Source of the DNA: JAJXYP01 sp035541855
GTDB lineage: Bacteria > Patescibacteriota > Minisyncoccia > UBA6257 > 2-01-FULL-56-20
NCBI GenBank assembly: GCA_035541855.1
Contig: DATKMM010000047.1
Span: forward strand, 1 to 23,827
Direction: 5' to 3'
Length of the DNA stretch: 23,827 nt
Of this stretch, positions 12,769 through 20,741 are shown in pieces. The position numbers and the translations under genes are program-made. A model generated the notes under the pieces. The model had not been told where the DNA came from, did not search any database, and was given only the letters and a program-made list of their open reading frames with translations. The first letter of the stretch is position 1, and each line of letters begins with the position of its first letter.

Positions 12769-13449
12769 TTACGGGGTTGTCGAGGTCGCCGTCGAGCTGG
12801 CGGCAGGCGGAAGGTTGGTTTCCTGAAGCCAGACCTGCTGGGTAATGTCGGTTTCGCCGCCGAGCAGCTTCTTCGCCGCGATCTGGAACGTGTTCATGCC
12901 ATCCTGCAATAATACCGTTTTCTGCCAGGAACCATCCTGCGCGACCATGACGCTGTCGCCGTTCAAAGTCAGTGAATCGGCGCCGCTCGCCACACCCTGG
13001 ATCGCCAGGGTGTTCGACGCCGTCTGGTACGGGTTCTGCGCCGGAAACGTGATCCTGACCGACGGCTTTCCGAAGATGATGGGGATCTGGAACGCGAGAT
13101 ACGCCACGATAACCAGTGCCAAAACGCCCACCCAGACAAACTTCGCCGGCGATCGCTTTATGAAGCGGTTACTGGGCAGGGCGTCGGCGGGACCGGAATT
13201 CCGGACGAGCCCTTCTTTCCTGACCCGCTCCCACCATGCCTCTCCGTCGAAATCGAGCGTTTTCCCGATGCGGACCAGATAGCCGCGCACATAGGGCGCG
13301 GACGGCAGGTCCTCGATCCGTCCATGGAGAAGGCTCTCGAGATGCGCCTGCGCGATACCCGTCGCCTCGGCCAGCTTTTTAAGCGAAATGTTCCGCTCTT
13401 TTAGTTTGGCCGCGAAAAACGTCTGGAAACTGGATTCTTCGGGTGGCAT
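12769..13449 (-). CDS. RodZ-like helix-turn-helix membrane protein
   Basis: Bitopic inner-membrane protein of the RodZ/HTH_25 type, expected to link cell-shape machinery to the membrane. The 226 residues have a cytoplasmic HTH at the start (FFAAKLKERNISLKKLAEAT, then HLESLLHGRIEDLPSAPYVR, GYLVRIGKTLDFD), a basic stretch, one membrane helix (about 122-142, FVWVGVLALVIVAYLAFQIP) and an extracytoplasmic beta domain (about 150-215) with VRITFPAQNPYQTASNTLAI and NTFQIAAKKLLGGETDITQQ, plus a Thr/Ser/Pro/Ala tail. It starts four bases after the ftsK stop and is probably co-transcribed. The beta domain resembles a Big/glucodextranase-B-like fold; that part is inference. Confidence 0.8.
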   Translation of the reverse strand: MPPEESSFQTFFAAKLKERNISLKKLAEATGIAQAHLESLLHGRIEDLPSAPYVRGYLVRIGKTLDFDGEAWWERVRKEGLVRNSGPADALPSNRFIKRSPAKFVWVGVLALVIVAYLAFQIPIIFGKPSVRITFPAQNPYQTASNTLAIQGVASGADSLTLNGDSVMVAQDGSWQKTVLLQDGMNTFQIAAKKLLGGETDITQQVWLQETNLPPAASSTATSTTP

Positions 13450-13453
13450 GTTC

Positions 13454-15634
13454 TTATGATAGTCTTTCTTCGATTTTTTCGATATTCACGTCCCGCGGCT
13501 TCGCGCCCTCGCCCGGGCCGATGAGGCCCTGCGCCTCCATGAGGTCGAGCAGGCGCGCGGCGCGGGCATAGCCCACCTTCAGGCGGCGCTGGAGGAGCGA
13601 CGCGGACGCCTTCTTCGCCTCGGCCACCACCGCGATCGCCTCGTCGAGCATCTCGTCGCTATCCTCGTCCTCCAGATATTCATCGAAATCACCCGGGGCC
13701 GCGATGCCGCCGGCCGCCGGCGCGCCGGCGCCGTTCCCGTTCGCAAAATCTGGCTCCTCCGTCCCGCCTCCCTGCGGCTTGTTGTTCTCGCGGATAAAAT
13801 CGGCAACGCTCTTGATCTCCTCCTCGGTGATGAACGAGCCCTGGATGCGCTTTGGCTTGGAGAGCTCCGCGGAAAGGAACAGCAGGTCGCCATGGCCAAG
13901 CAGTTTCTCCGCGCCCGGCCCGTCGAGGATCGTGCGCGAGTCGATCTGGCTCGCAACCTGCAGAGCCACGCGCGCCGGGATGTTCGCCTTGATAAGGCCC
14001 GTGATGACCTCCACCGACGGCCGCTGGGTCGCGAGCAGCAGGTGGATGCCGGTCGCGCGCGCCATCTGCGCCAGGCGGACGATCGAACCCTCGACGTCGC
14101 GCCCGAACGAGCTCATAAGGTCCGCCAGCTCATCGATGGCGATCACGACGTACGGCAGGGTGTCCTCGCCGGCGTGTTTGGCGTTGTAGCTCTTGACGTC
14201 GCGGCTGCCCGCTTTCTGCAGGACCTCGTACCGACGCTCCATTTCGGAAATAGCCCAGCGGAACACGCCGAGCGCTTTTTTGTTTTCCGTGATGACCGGG
14301 CTCACGAGATGCGGTATGCCGTCGTAGATGGAAAGTTCGACGCGCTTCGGGTCGATCAGGATGAGCTTCAGCGTCTGCGGCGAGTTCTTATAGAGGAGCG
14401 AGGTCAGGATCGAATGGACGAGGATCGATTTCCCGGAACCGGTCGCACCGGCAATGAGCATGTGCGGCATCTTCTCGATGCTCGCGAAGATCGGCTCGCC
14501 GGAGACGTCGCGGCCCAGCACGAAACCGAGCGGCCCCGACCTCTCGAACTCCGGATAGTGCATCAGACTGCCCAGCCGGACGAGCGCCGCCGCCTTGTTC
14601 GGCACCTCGATGCCGACGAGCGACTTGCCCGGGATCGGCGCCTCGATGCGGATCGGATGCGCCGCGAGCGAGAGCGCGAGGTCGGGATTCAGGGCCGTGA
14701 TGCGCGAAAGCTTCACGCCCTCCGCCGGCTTCAGCGTGTACCGCGTGACAGCCGGGCCGACGTTGATCTCCCCCATATCCACCGTGATACCGAAGCTTTC
14801 GAGCGTCCGCTTGATGATGTTCGCGTTCGCCAGAAGATCGCCGGTCGTCGGCTTGCCCATATCGGACTTCAAAAGCGATAACGGCGGCGGGACGTAGTTC
14901 GCGAAAACCTGCGCCTTCATCTTCCGCGGTTTGGCGTCCCCGTGCGGCTCCACGACCTCCACCTCCTCCAGGTCCTTGGTTTCTTTCGCGGGCTTCTTTG
15001 ATCTCGCCGCCTTCGCCTCATTTTCATCCATCCCTTTTTCCGGCCCCTCATCCTCCGTGCCCGTGACCACAAGCTCCGCTTCATCATCTTCCCCATCCGC
15101 CCCGCCCCGTTCCGGCCATTTGATCCGGAGCGGCACGTTTGCCGTGATCAGGATGGAAATGATAAAGATAAACCCGTCAATGACCGCGGCGGCAACCTGC
15201 CCGAACGGCGTCCGGAGCGACCCCAAAACCAGCCCCAGCCAGCCGCCTTTCGTCGGCGAGAAGATCTCGATGAGGCCGAGAAACGAGAGCACGAGCAGGC
15301 AGCCGCCGATCATCGTCGTGCCGATCACCTTCCGCTCGCGCGAAAGAATGAGGACGGCTGCGGCGAACAACAATGTCGCGGGCAAAATAAAATAGCCCCA
15401 GCCGAAAAGCGCGTCAAGGCCGCGGTAGATAGACTCCCCCGCCGGGCCGGCGGCATCGAACCCCGCCAGGACCAGGATCACCGCGACACAGATGAAACCG
15501 ATCGCCCAGATGCTCTTCTTGGTATCAGGGTGCAGGCGCGGCTCCGGCCCGCGGCCGCCGCCACCGTCATGGCCATTGCCATTGCCGCCGTTCCGGGCCT
15601 TGCCCCTCCCGTTCTTTCCGTTCCGCTTTGCCAT
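13454..15634 (-). CDS. ftsK: DNA translocase FtsK/SpoIIIE
   Basis: Septal motor that pumps DNA and, with Xer recombinase, completes chromosome segregation. The 726-residue product has a low-complexity Gly/Asn/Arg start, four membrane helices (about 38-180), an acidic and basic linker, and the motor: Walker A IAGATGSGKS (about residue 395), Walker B VVIAIDELADLM (about 503), LLLATQRPSVEVITGLIKAN and ARVALQVASQIDSRTILD. The C-terminal winged helix (gamma; LLQRRLKVGYARAARLLDLM) is present, so it should recognise orienting DNA sequences. A short Gly/Ala/Pro/Asp segment separates motor and gamma. The window also holds a Xer-type recombinase at 1800-2708, the natural partner. First gene of a pair with the RodZ-like gene. 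Confidence 0.97.
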   Translation of the reverse strand: MAKRNGKNGRGKARNGGNGNGHDGGGGRGPEPRLHPDTKKSIWAIGFICVAVILVLAGFDAAGPAGESIYRGLDALFGWGYFILPATLLFAAAVLILSRERKVIGTTMIGGCLLVLSFLGLIEIFSPTKGGWLGLVLGSLRTPFGQVAAAVIDGFIFIISILITANVPLRIKWPERGGADGEDDEAELVVTGTEDEGPEKGMDENEAKAARSKKPAKETKDLEEVEVVEPHGDAKPRKMKAQVFANYVPPPLSLLKSDMGKPTTGDLLANANIIKRTLESFGITVDMGEINVGPAVTRYTLKPAEGVKLSRITALNPDLALSLAAHPIRIEAPIPGKSLVGIEVPNKAAALVRLGSLMHYPEFERSGPLGFVLGRDVSGEPIFASIEKMPHMLIAGATGSGKSILVHSILTSLLYKNSPQTLKLILIDPKRVELSIYDGIPHLVSPVITENKKALGVFRWAISEMERRYEVLQKAGSRDVKSYNAKHAGEDTLPYVVIAIDELADLMSSFGRDVEGSIVRLAQMARATGIHLLLATQRPSVEVITGLIKANIPARVALQVASQIDSRTILDGPGAEKLLGHGDLLFLSAELSKPKRIQGSFITEEEIKSVADFIRENNKPQGGGTEEPDFANGNGAGAPAAGGIAAPGDFDEYLEDEDSDEMLDEAIAVVAEAKKASASLLQRRLKVGYARAARLLDLMEAQGLIGPGEGAKPRDVNIEKIEERLS

Positions 15635-15643
15635 TATGGTTGT

Positions 15644-15649
15644 ATTTTA
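15644..15649 (-). promoter_or_regulatory. -10 box of ftsK
   Basis: TAAAAT on minus ends nine bases before the ATG at 15634. No Shine-Dalgarno sequence is present. Confidence 0.45.
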
Positions 15650-15670
15650 CCGCATTTCTCCGCGGATTGG

Positions 15671-15676
15671 TACAAT
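15671..15676 (+). promoter_or_regulatory. -10 box of the HAD phosphatase gene (leaderless)
   Basis: TACAAT ends seven bases before the ATG at 15684. It lies 22 bases from the ftsK -10 on the other strand, so the two are divergent. Confidence 0.5.
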
Positions 15677-15683
15677 ATAGAGT

Positions 15684-16472
15684 ATGAAACTACCGGACAA
15701 AGAGCTCGTCATCTTCGACCTCGACGGGACGCTCACCGAAAGCAAGTCAAATCTGCGGCCGGACATGGCGCGGGCGCTCGCGGCGCTTCTCGCACGGAAG
15801 AAAGTCGCCGTCATCGGCGGCGGGGCATACCACCAGTTCCGCGAACAATTCCTCGCGGAGCTCGCGGTCCCCAAACCGCTCCTTGCCAACTTGTTCCTTT
15901 TCCCGACGACCGCGACTACCTTCTATCGCTATCGCGGCGGGTGGAGACCGGTTTACCAGTTCCTGCTTTCAAAAACCGAGGTCAAAGCGATAAAAAAAGC
16001 ATTCGCGGACGTACTGAAAGAGGTCCGCTACGTGCCGCCACGAAAAACGTACGGCAAGGTCCTGGAGAATCGCGGCACGCAGGTCACTTTCTCGGCGCTT
16101 GGGCAGGATGTCGTCGCCGCGCTTGGCAAGCAAGGGCTGCGTCTGAAGGAAGAGTGGAAAAAAGAAAATACGCCGCTCAAGATAAAGATCGCGAAGCTCG
16201 TTCAAAAGCGGCTGCCGAAATTCGAAGTGCGAACCTCGGCGTACACCTCGATCGACGTGACGCACAAGGGCATCGATAAGGCATACGGCGTGCGGAAGAT
16301 CGGGAAAACACTGGGGGTCCCGATCAAAGCTATGGTCTTTATCGGCGATGGGCTCTATCCCGGCGGCAACGACCACGCCGCGCGGCGGACCGGCGTCCAG
16401 TGCATCGCCGTCCGCGGTCCGGAGGACACGAAGAAGATCATCCGGAATATCCTGACCTTGGCCTCGCATTAA
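15684..16472 (+). CDS. Phosphomannomutase-like HAD-IIB phosphatase
   Basis: HAD-superfamily enzyme close to the eukaryotic-type phosphomannomutases, which interconvert mannose-6- and mannose-1-phosphate. The 262 residues have the HAD motif I with both aspartates (VIFDLDGTLTES, Asp12 and Asp14), VAVIGGGAYHQF as motif II region, a cap domain containing VTFSALGQ as in PMM, then DVTHKGIDKAYGVRKIG with the motif III Lys, and the motif IV FIGDGLYPGGNDHA. The PMM-style G-G-N-D sequence and length favour a sugar phosphate substrate. A mutase or a plain phosphatase both fit. It is the last gene before the A+T-rich island. Confidence 0.85.
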   Translation: MKLPDKELVIFDLDGTLTESKSNLRPDMARALAALLARKKVAVIGGGAYHQFREQFLAELAVPKPLLANLFLFPTTATTFYRYRGGWRPVYQFLLSKTEVKAIKKAFADVLKEVRYVPPRKTYGKVLENRGTQVTFSALGQDVVAALGKQGLRLKEEWKKENTPLKIKIAKLVQKRLPKFEVRTSAYTSIDVTHKGIDKAYGVRKIGKTLGVPIKAMVFIGDGLYPGGNDHAARRTGVQCIAVRGPEDTKKIIRNILTLASH

Positions 16473-16609
16473 ATCTTTCTAAAAAGAAATTTGCTTTTGG
16501 CCTCGCGCGCGGCCCATAATGGATGAAAGGTCGAAACTATTGAAAAAATACCCCGGTCGAGCTAGAATAACGGCGCTTCGACCGCGGTGGTTCTTTCACA
16601 CACGAATCC

Positions 16610-16987
16610 ATGCCAGCGCCAAAGAAACCAAGAAATCACTGCTTGCAGTGCGGCAAAGAGAGCGGACTGCAATGCCTGGGTCTCGTTTCGCATTATGTTA
16701 AAAAATATCTTCGCAGAAAGTTCGAAAATAAGTGTTGTTTGTGCGGATGGGCAAAAGTGAATCCGACGACTGGCTTGGTCCCTCTGGTTGCTGACCATAT
16801 CGATGGTAATTGGCGCAATAATACCGAAAACAATCTTCGACTTATTTGCCCGAACTGCGACTCTTTAGGCCCAACCTACGCAGGGCTCAATCGAGGGCAT
16901 GGCAGAAATGACAGGATCACGAGCAAGAGGGCAAAAGAAGGCAGAGCGTTAACTATTTCAAATCACGCTCATTCGGTGCTAAAATGA
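16610..16987 (+). CDS. HNH endonuclease, phage/homing type
   Basis: Small HNH nuclease of the type found in phages and mobile elements. The 125 residues show an N-terminal CxxC (HCLQCGKE, residues 11 and 14), then the classical core: CCLCGW (42-47), LVADHIDGNWRNNTENNLRL with His63, and ICPNCDSLGPTYAGLNRG (Cys80 and Cys83). These cysteines would hold one or two zinc ions, and the His-Asn set cuts DNA. The region is visibly richer in A+T than the genes to its left, a sign of transfer. It ends 13 bases before tRNA-Thr. A TAGAAT box lies about 41 bases upstream. It may be a stand-alone homing nuclease or part of the island. Confidence 0.8.
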   Translation: MPAPKKPRNHCLQCGKESGLQCLGLVSHYVKKYLRRKFENKCCLCGWAKVNPTTGLVPLVADHIDGNWRNNTENNLRLICPNCDSLGPTYAGLNRGHGRNDRITSKRAKEGRALTISNHAHSVLK

Positions 16988-17000
16988 TAGCAATAAATTT

Positions 17001-17074
17001 GCCGATGTAGCTCAATGGCAGAGCAAGGCTTTCGTAAAGCCAAGACGGAGGTCCGATTCCTCTCATCGGCTCCA
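17001..17074 (+). tRNA. tRNA-Thr (anticodon CGU)
   Basis: The acceptor GCCGATG pairs with CATCGGC; the discriminator is T and CCA is encoded (17072-17074). D arm GCTC/GAGC; anticodon stem GGCT/AGCC with loop TTCGTAA, so anticodon CGT. T arm GGAGG-TCCGATT-CCTCT. All elements fit tRNA-Thr. It marks the edge of the mobile region. Confidence 0.95.
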
Positions 17075-17320
17075 GTTTTAGACAAAGGTCATTTTCCCCA
17101 AAATTTTTGCCCGCTTCGCGGAGCGAAGCGTAAGGTTTGGTGGGGGTAGAGAGAAGAATACGATTAGAGAGAAGAAGGTTCGAGCCGAAGGTTTTTTGCG
17201 CCGAAGATTTTTGTGGGGGCAGAGAGGGTGAAACGACGATACATCTCGGTATAACACTTGCCCCACGCCACCCGTGCGCGTGTTATAACTCTTGCCGATG
17301 CAGAAGCACGGCACTCCCTG
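17075..17320 (+). other. Intergenic segment rich in short repeats after tRNA-Thr
   Basis: No credible gene in 246 bases. It holds an 8-bp hairpin CGCTTCGC-gga-GCGAAGCG (17112-17130); two copies of GTGGGGG-Y-AGAGAG about 72 bases apart; an inverted pair TATAACAC (17250-17257) / GTGTTATA (17280-17287); and a direct pair TATAACACTTGCC (17250-17262) / TATAACTCTTGCC (17284-17296). It could hold a recombination junction or a regulator site. Confidence 0.5.
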
Positions 17321-18343
17321 TTAAATTACTTCTTCGGTTTTTAGAAATAGACCAAAAACGTTTTCTCTGTGCCATTTTAGAGAATCTTTATTCGGCCTAG
17401 TTCTGCTATCTTCTGGAACGGCAAGCTCTGCGCCGTGTTTTTCCCTCAAATAATTTATCCTCATGGCCTTTGGATGAACCTCCACCTTATATTCATCGGT
17501 TACGGTGAAGAACCCTTTATCAAAAGCCCAATGCAAGTTTCTTTCAAGGGCCATACCGTTGGAGGGATTGCTACCTCCCCCAGAAGCTCTGGCTAATAAG
17601 TGAGCAGCTTCAAGGTTGATAAAATCTTTATGATCAATGACAAAGGTTTTGCGGGTTATGGCGCATTGATAACCATAAAAATAAAGCACCAAATCCCTGA
17701 ACGATCTACTGCGTACAATTCGCGTTGTGTCGCTTTCAACCTCGGTGGTTTCTAGCGAATGAGAAATCGGTTCCGCCAGGGCCTCCGCGATTATTTCTTT
17801 TGGAATAATCTTTTTGCCGATTGTAATTTTTCGTAATCCTTCCAAGAAGGTTAAGGCGGCCAAAGGAATGAGTGCGTGCGTCGTGTTGTGCCTCCCCGTA
17901 CTGGTTGCCGCAAGCAACCCTTCCAGTTTTTTGTAATCTGCCGTCGAGGGCTTTACGTGAAGGACCTTATATAAGAAATCGTTTCCTTCGTATATTTTCA
18001 CTATGACTACTATGTCATCGGGCTTGTAGTAGTCCCGTCCTGGGTCGTTGCCACTATTCAAATAAAGTCTGTATTCATCCCTGGACCCATCGGCGGCGAA
18101 TTTGTCGTTATGGTAAACATACTTGGTAAGTACAACTTGGTCGGCGTTAGGCGGAATCAAATCGAGCAGTACGTGATCGTTGAGAACCACCTCGCTAAGA
18201 GGCGGAAAATAGCTAATACATGATTTGGAAACGTAAAAATAACGCCCTGCGCCATGGGGCTTGCCGTTGCGATAACCAAGCTCCTGGGCGTTTAGTTTGT
18301 GGACATAAGCCTGCTCGTCAAACTTTAGCAATTCCATGCTCAT
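17321..18343 (-). CDS. Restriction endonuclease, HNH type with EcoRII-N-like domain
   Basis: The 340-residue product ends in an HNH nuclease domain: RSRSFRDLVLYFYGYQCAIT, then LEAAHLLARASGGGSNPSNG (His248) and MALERNLHWAFDKGFFTVTD (His271), the pattern of the HNH_2 restriction group. The N-terminus (VHKLNAQELGYRNGKPHGAG, then YFYVSK) resembles the EcoRII N-terminal DNA-binding domain; this is a weaker, pattern-based call. It starts 26 bases inside the end of the methyltransferase gene before it, so the two are translated together. With two C5-methyltransferases upstream it is the natural cutting partner of a type II restriction system. The recognition sequence cannot be inferred. GC content is lower than in the host-like genes. 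Confidence 0.8.
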   Translation of the reverse strand: MSMELLKFDEQAYVHKLNAQELGYRNGKPHGAGRYFYVSKSCISYFPPLSEVVLNDHVLLDLIPPNADQVVLTKYVYHNDKFAADGSRDEYRLYLNSGNDPGRDYYKPDDIVVIVKIYEGNDFLYKVLHVKPSTADYKKLEGLLAATSTGRHNTTHALIPLAALTFLEGLRKITIGKKIIPKEIIAEALAEPISHSLETTEVESDTTRIVRSRSFRDLVLYFYGYQCAITRKTFVIDHKDFINLEAAHLLARASGGGSNPSNGMALERNLHWAFDKGFFTVTDEYKVEVHPKAMRINYLREKHGAELAVPEDSRTRPNKDSLKWHRENVFGLFLKTEEVI

Positions 18344-19601
18344 AGAAGCTCATTATAGGAGCTTTTTCAGTTTTACGATACTTTTCTAGTATCTCGCCGA
18401 TAGAAAGGGCGACGGCTTTAGCCAAGAGAGGCGGGACCGCGTTTCCTATCATTTTATACTGGTCGCCCATACTACCGAGAAATTCAAAGTCATCTGGAAA
18501 GGACTGAAGGCGAGCCGCTTCTCTAACGGTTATTGACCTTGCTTGCGTCGGGTCTGGATGAATGTGGCGAAGGCCGTCCTTGTGTAAGTGAGCTACTATC
18601 GTATTGCTAGGTTGGTCTGGATGTAAAACATAATACTTATGGACGCTCGACGTTTTCCCTGTTTTTTGAGTGTAGAGTTTCTTTAAGTCCTCAACCGAGC
18701 CGTACTTCCTGTTTTTTCTCTGGAGGTCGCGCGCAAGTTCTTTGAATATTTCAATATCACGGGGCGAGTGATAACGAGGTACATGATTTTTAATCGAGCT
18801 AGCCCCAATCACTTCGTGGGAATTGTTCTTGCCATGCACCACTTTCATTTTAGGAAGGTCGGACAGGGCATCGGCGACCGTTTGCCTTTTTGCTTTATGC
18901 GAAGGCAGGATGTTGAAGTAAAAATCGGCGAGTATTGATTGAGCGTCGGCCCCGAAGAAGCGACGACTAAGACCGACGATCACCAATCTTTTTCTATATT
19001 GAGGAACGCCGTAGTCCGAAGCGTCTACTGCGGCATCCTTTAAATCCTCGATAATCTCATAGCCTATGCCGTGAAAAGCCTTTTTTATTAGTTCTGTAAT
19101 TAAAATTCCATCGGGCTTCGCGCTTAACATTCCCAGTACGTTCTCAAATACAAACGCCTTTGGTTTAAATTCGCGCACAACTTCAAGGTAGGTTTCGAAA
19201 AGATAGTTTCGGTAATCATTCCTCATTCCGTTCGTGTCGCGGATGCGGCCCGCTATCGAGTACGCCTGGCATGGAGGGCCGCCTACAACTAGGTCAACAT
19301 CACCGCCTCCTTTCTTCACGAGTTTTTTTAGCCCCTCTCCGCTTCCATACTCTCTATCGTTATTCCAACCTTCCATGAGTTGTTCCGTCCTTTGCATGTC
19401 GAAATGAAAAGCAAGAGACTTCGCGTCGGCATAGCCCCATTTTTTTTGGAGCCTGTTTACTAAAGTATCCAATGAAGGCTTGTCCCACTCCACCGCGCCG
19501 ATGGTGGAAAAAAGGCCAGACATCTCGAAGCCTTCTGTCAGGCCTCCGCATCCAGAGAACAAGTCGATTGTCCTTAGCTTGTCCAACTTGCTTGTTTTCA
19601 T
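18318..19601 (-). CDS. DNA (cytosine-5) methyltransferase, second of two
   Basis: Transfers a methyl group from S-adenosylmethionine to C5 of cytosine. The 427 residues have motif I DLFSGCGGLTEGF (14-26), the catalytic GGPPCQAYSIAGR with Cys111, motif VI FENV (152-155), motif VIII YGVPQYRKRLVIVG, a target-recognition region (about 215-370), then motif IX RSITVREAARLQSFP and motif X MIGNAVPPLLAKAV. It is longer than its neighbour (354 residues) and clearly distinct, so the two are not a recent tandem duplicate and probably read different sites or strands. The ATG overlaps the stop of the first methyltransferase (ATGA). The HNH nuclease gene starts inside its 3' end. Confidence 0.95.
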   Translation of the reverse strand: MKTSKLDKLRTIDLFSGCGGLTEGFEMSGLFSTIGAVEWDKPSLDTLVNRLQKKWGYADAKSLAFHFDMQRTEQLMEGWNNDREYGSGEGLKKLVKKGGGDVDLVVGGPPCQAYSIAGRIRDTNGMRNDYRNYLFETYLEVVREFKPKAFVFENVLGMLSAKPDGILITELIKKAFHGIGYEIIEDLKDAAVDASDYGVPQYRKRLVIVGLSRRFFGADAQSILADFYFNILPSHKAKRQTVADALSDLPKMKVVHGKNNSHEVIGASSIKNHVPRYHSPRDIEIFKELARDLQRKNRKYGSVEDLKKLYTQKTGKTSSVHKYYVLHPDQPSNTIVAHLHKDGLRHIHPDPTQARSITVREAARLQSFPDDFEFLGSMGDQYKMIGNAVPPLLAKAVALSIGEILEKYRKTEKAPIMSFYEHGIAKV

Positions 19602-20662
19602 GTCCCCAGATATTTTAGGAACTCCTTAGCTAAATTATAACCCAATAGCGGCGGAACAGCATTCCCCACCTGCCTGTTCTGATCCGTGCGCGTGCCGAGA
19701 AACCTGAAATTGTCGGGAAACGACTGGAGGCGGGCGTTTTCCCTTACGGTCGGTATGCGGTCGTATTTGTAATGGAAGTGGTTTCTGTGGCCCGTGTCTA
19801 TCGTCCTCGACGGCTTCTTACTGTGGTACCTTGTCCAAGCCTCGTGGAACTTTCTGCTTTCCCCAACGCCGCTAGGAAGGTTTTTATAATTGCCGCCTTC
19901 GGGAACCTGTCTTATGACGGACTTCACCAACTCCGAATGTTGCGTGGCAACGTGATTAAAAAGCGTCTTTTGTGTCCCGCGCATTTTTTTCTGATAAGGG
20001 GTCTTCGGGGCGGATTCGTAAGAATCTTCTTCCTTGCCAAGATTTTTATTTCTACTTGGTAGATCGCCGATGGCCTCTTGGCTAGTTACATATTGCGCGG
20101 GTGCTAATATGGGCTTCGGGAACGCGAATTTACCCATTCCCTTTTTTGTGCCTACGAACACAACCCTTTTCCGTACCTGCGGCACTCCGTAGTCTGCGGC
20201 ACAAAGTATCTGCATACTGACCGAGTAACCAAGCTCCGTGAAGCGTCTGATGATTTCATCCTTAACTTCGCCTCCGTACAAGCGAGCAAGGCCGGGCACG
20301 TTTTCAACTAAAAACATCTTCGGGCGAAATTCCTTCACCGCTTCGATCATGGCAAGGTAAAGGCGATTTCGCTTATCATCGAAATTTCTTGTTCCAGTCA
20401 AAGAGAATCCCTGGCAAGGCGGTCCACCGATGATAACATCGGGAGATTCACGCCCAAGAGCTTTCCGAATTTCTTTGATACTTTCGTTCTTGGATAGATC
20501 GAGTTGGAGTGTCTTGGCGTTTCCATGATTTAGCGCGAACGTCTTTAACGATACCTCATCATTATCAACGCCCAAAATTACATCATATCCCGCGTCAATA
20601 AAGCCCTTGGACAGACCGCCGCAACCGCTAAATAAATCTACGACCGTTGGTTTCTTTTTCAT
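19598..20662 (-). CDS. DNA (cytosine-5) methyltransferase, first of two
   Basis: First gene of the methyltransferase-nuclease operon. The 354 residues contain motif I VDLFSGCGGLSKGF (8-21), the catalytic GGPPCQGFSLTGTR with Cys83, motif VI VENVPG (119-124), motif VIII YGVPQVRKRVVFVG, a target-recognition region (about 180-290), RIPTVRENARLQSFP (IX) and QVGNAVPPLLGYNLAKEF (X). All motifs needed for activity are intact. Its start at 20662 lies 13 bases after a TATAAT box. It is divergent from the Mrr-like gene, with 79 bases between the two starts, so both arms of the system are read from one control region. Confidence 0.95.
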   Translation of the reverse strand: MKKKPTVVDLFSGCGGLSKGFIDAGYDVILGVDNDEVSLKTFALNHGNAKTLQLDLSKNESIKEIRKALGRESPDVIIGGPPCQGFSLTGTRNFDDKRNRLYLAMIEAVKEFRPKMFLVENVPGLARLYGGEVKDEIIRRFTELGYSVSMQILCAADYGVPQVRKRVVFVGTKKGMGKFAFPKPILAPAQYVTSQEAIGDLPSRNKNLGKEEDSYESAPKTPYQKKMRGTQKTLFNHVATQHSELVKSVIRQVPEGGNYKNLPSGVGESRKFHEAWTRYHSKKPSRTIDTGHRNHFHYKYDRIPTVRENARLQSFPDNFRFLGTRTDQNRQVGNAVPPLLGYNLAKEFLKYLGT

Positions 20663-20675
20663 GGTATCAGCCTAA

Positions 20676-20681
20676 ATTATA
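20676..20681 (-). promoter_or_regulatory. -10 box of the methyltransferase operon
   Basis: TATAAT on minus, 13 bases before the ATG at 20662. The leader would be about six bases and lacks a Shine-Dalgarno sequence. Confidence 0.55.
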
Positions 20682-20729
20682 ACAAGGATATATAAAAAAA
20701 GCTGGGTCTACTAATTAACAGCCATGAGG

Positions 20730-20735
20730 TACAAT
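20730..20735 (+). promoter_or_regulatory. -10 box of the Mrr-like gene, deciding its start
   Basis: TACAAT ends six bases before the ATG at 20742. The frame's earlier ATG (20724) is upstream of the box and would not be in the transcript, so 20742 is the start. Confidence 0.55.
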
Positions 20736-20741
20736 GTATCT

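Noticed and set aside
16519..16701. Plus-strand open frame of 60 codons
   Set aside because: It overlaps the HNH gene in another frame and shows no recognisable domain.
17112..17130. CGCTTCGC hairpin as terminator of the methyltransferase operon or tRNA-Thr
   Set aside because: No T-run follows directly on either strand; kept only as a note on the intergenic segment.
17137..17400. Plus-strand open frame of 87 codons
   Set aside because: It lacks promoter and ribosome-site support, has repeat-derived sequence, and overlaps the end of the HNH nuclease gene on the other strand.
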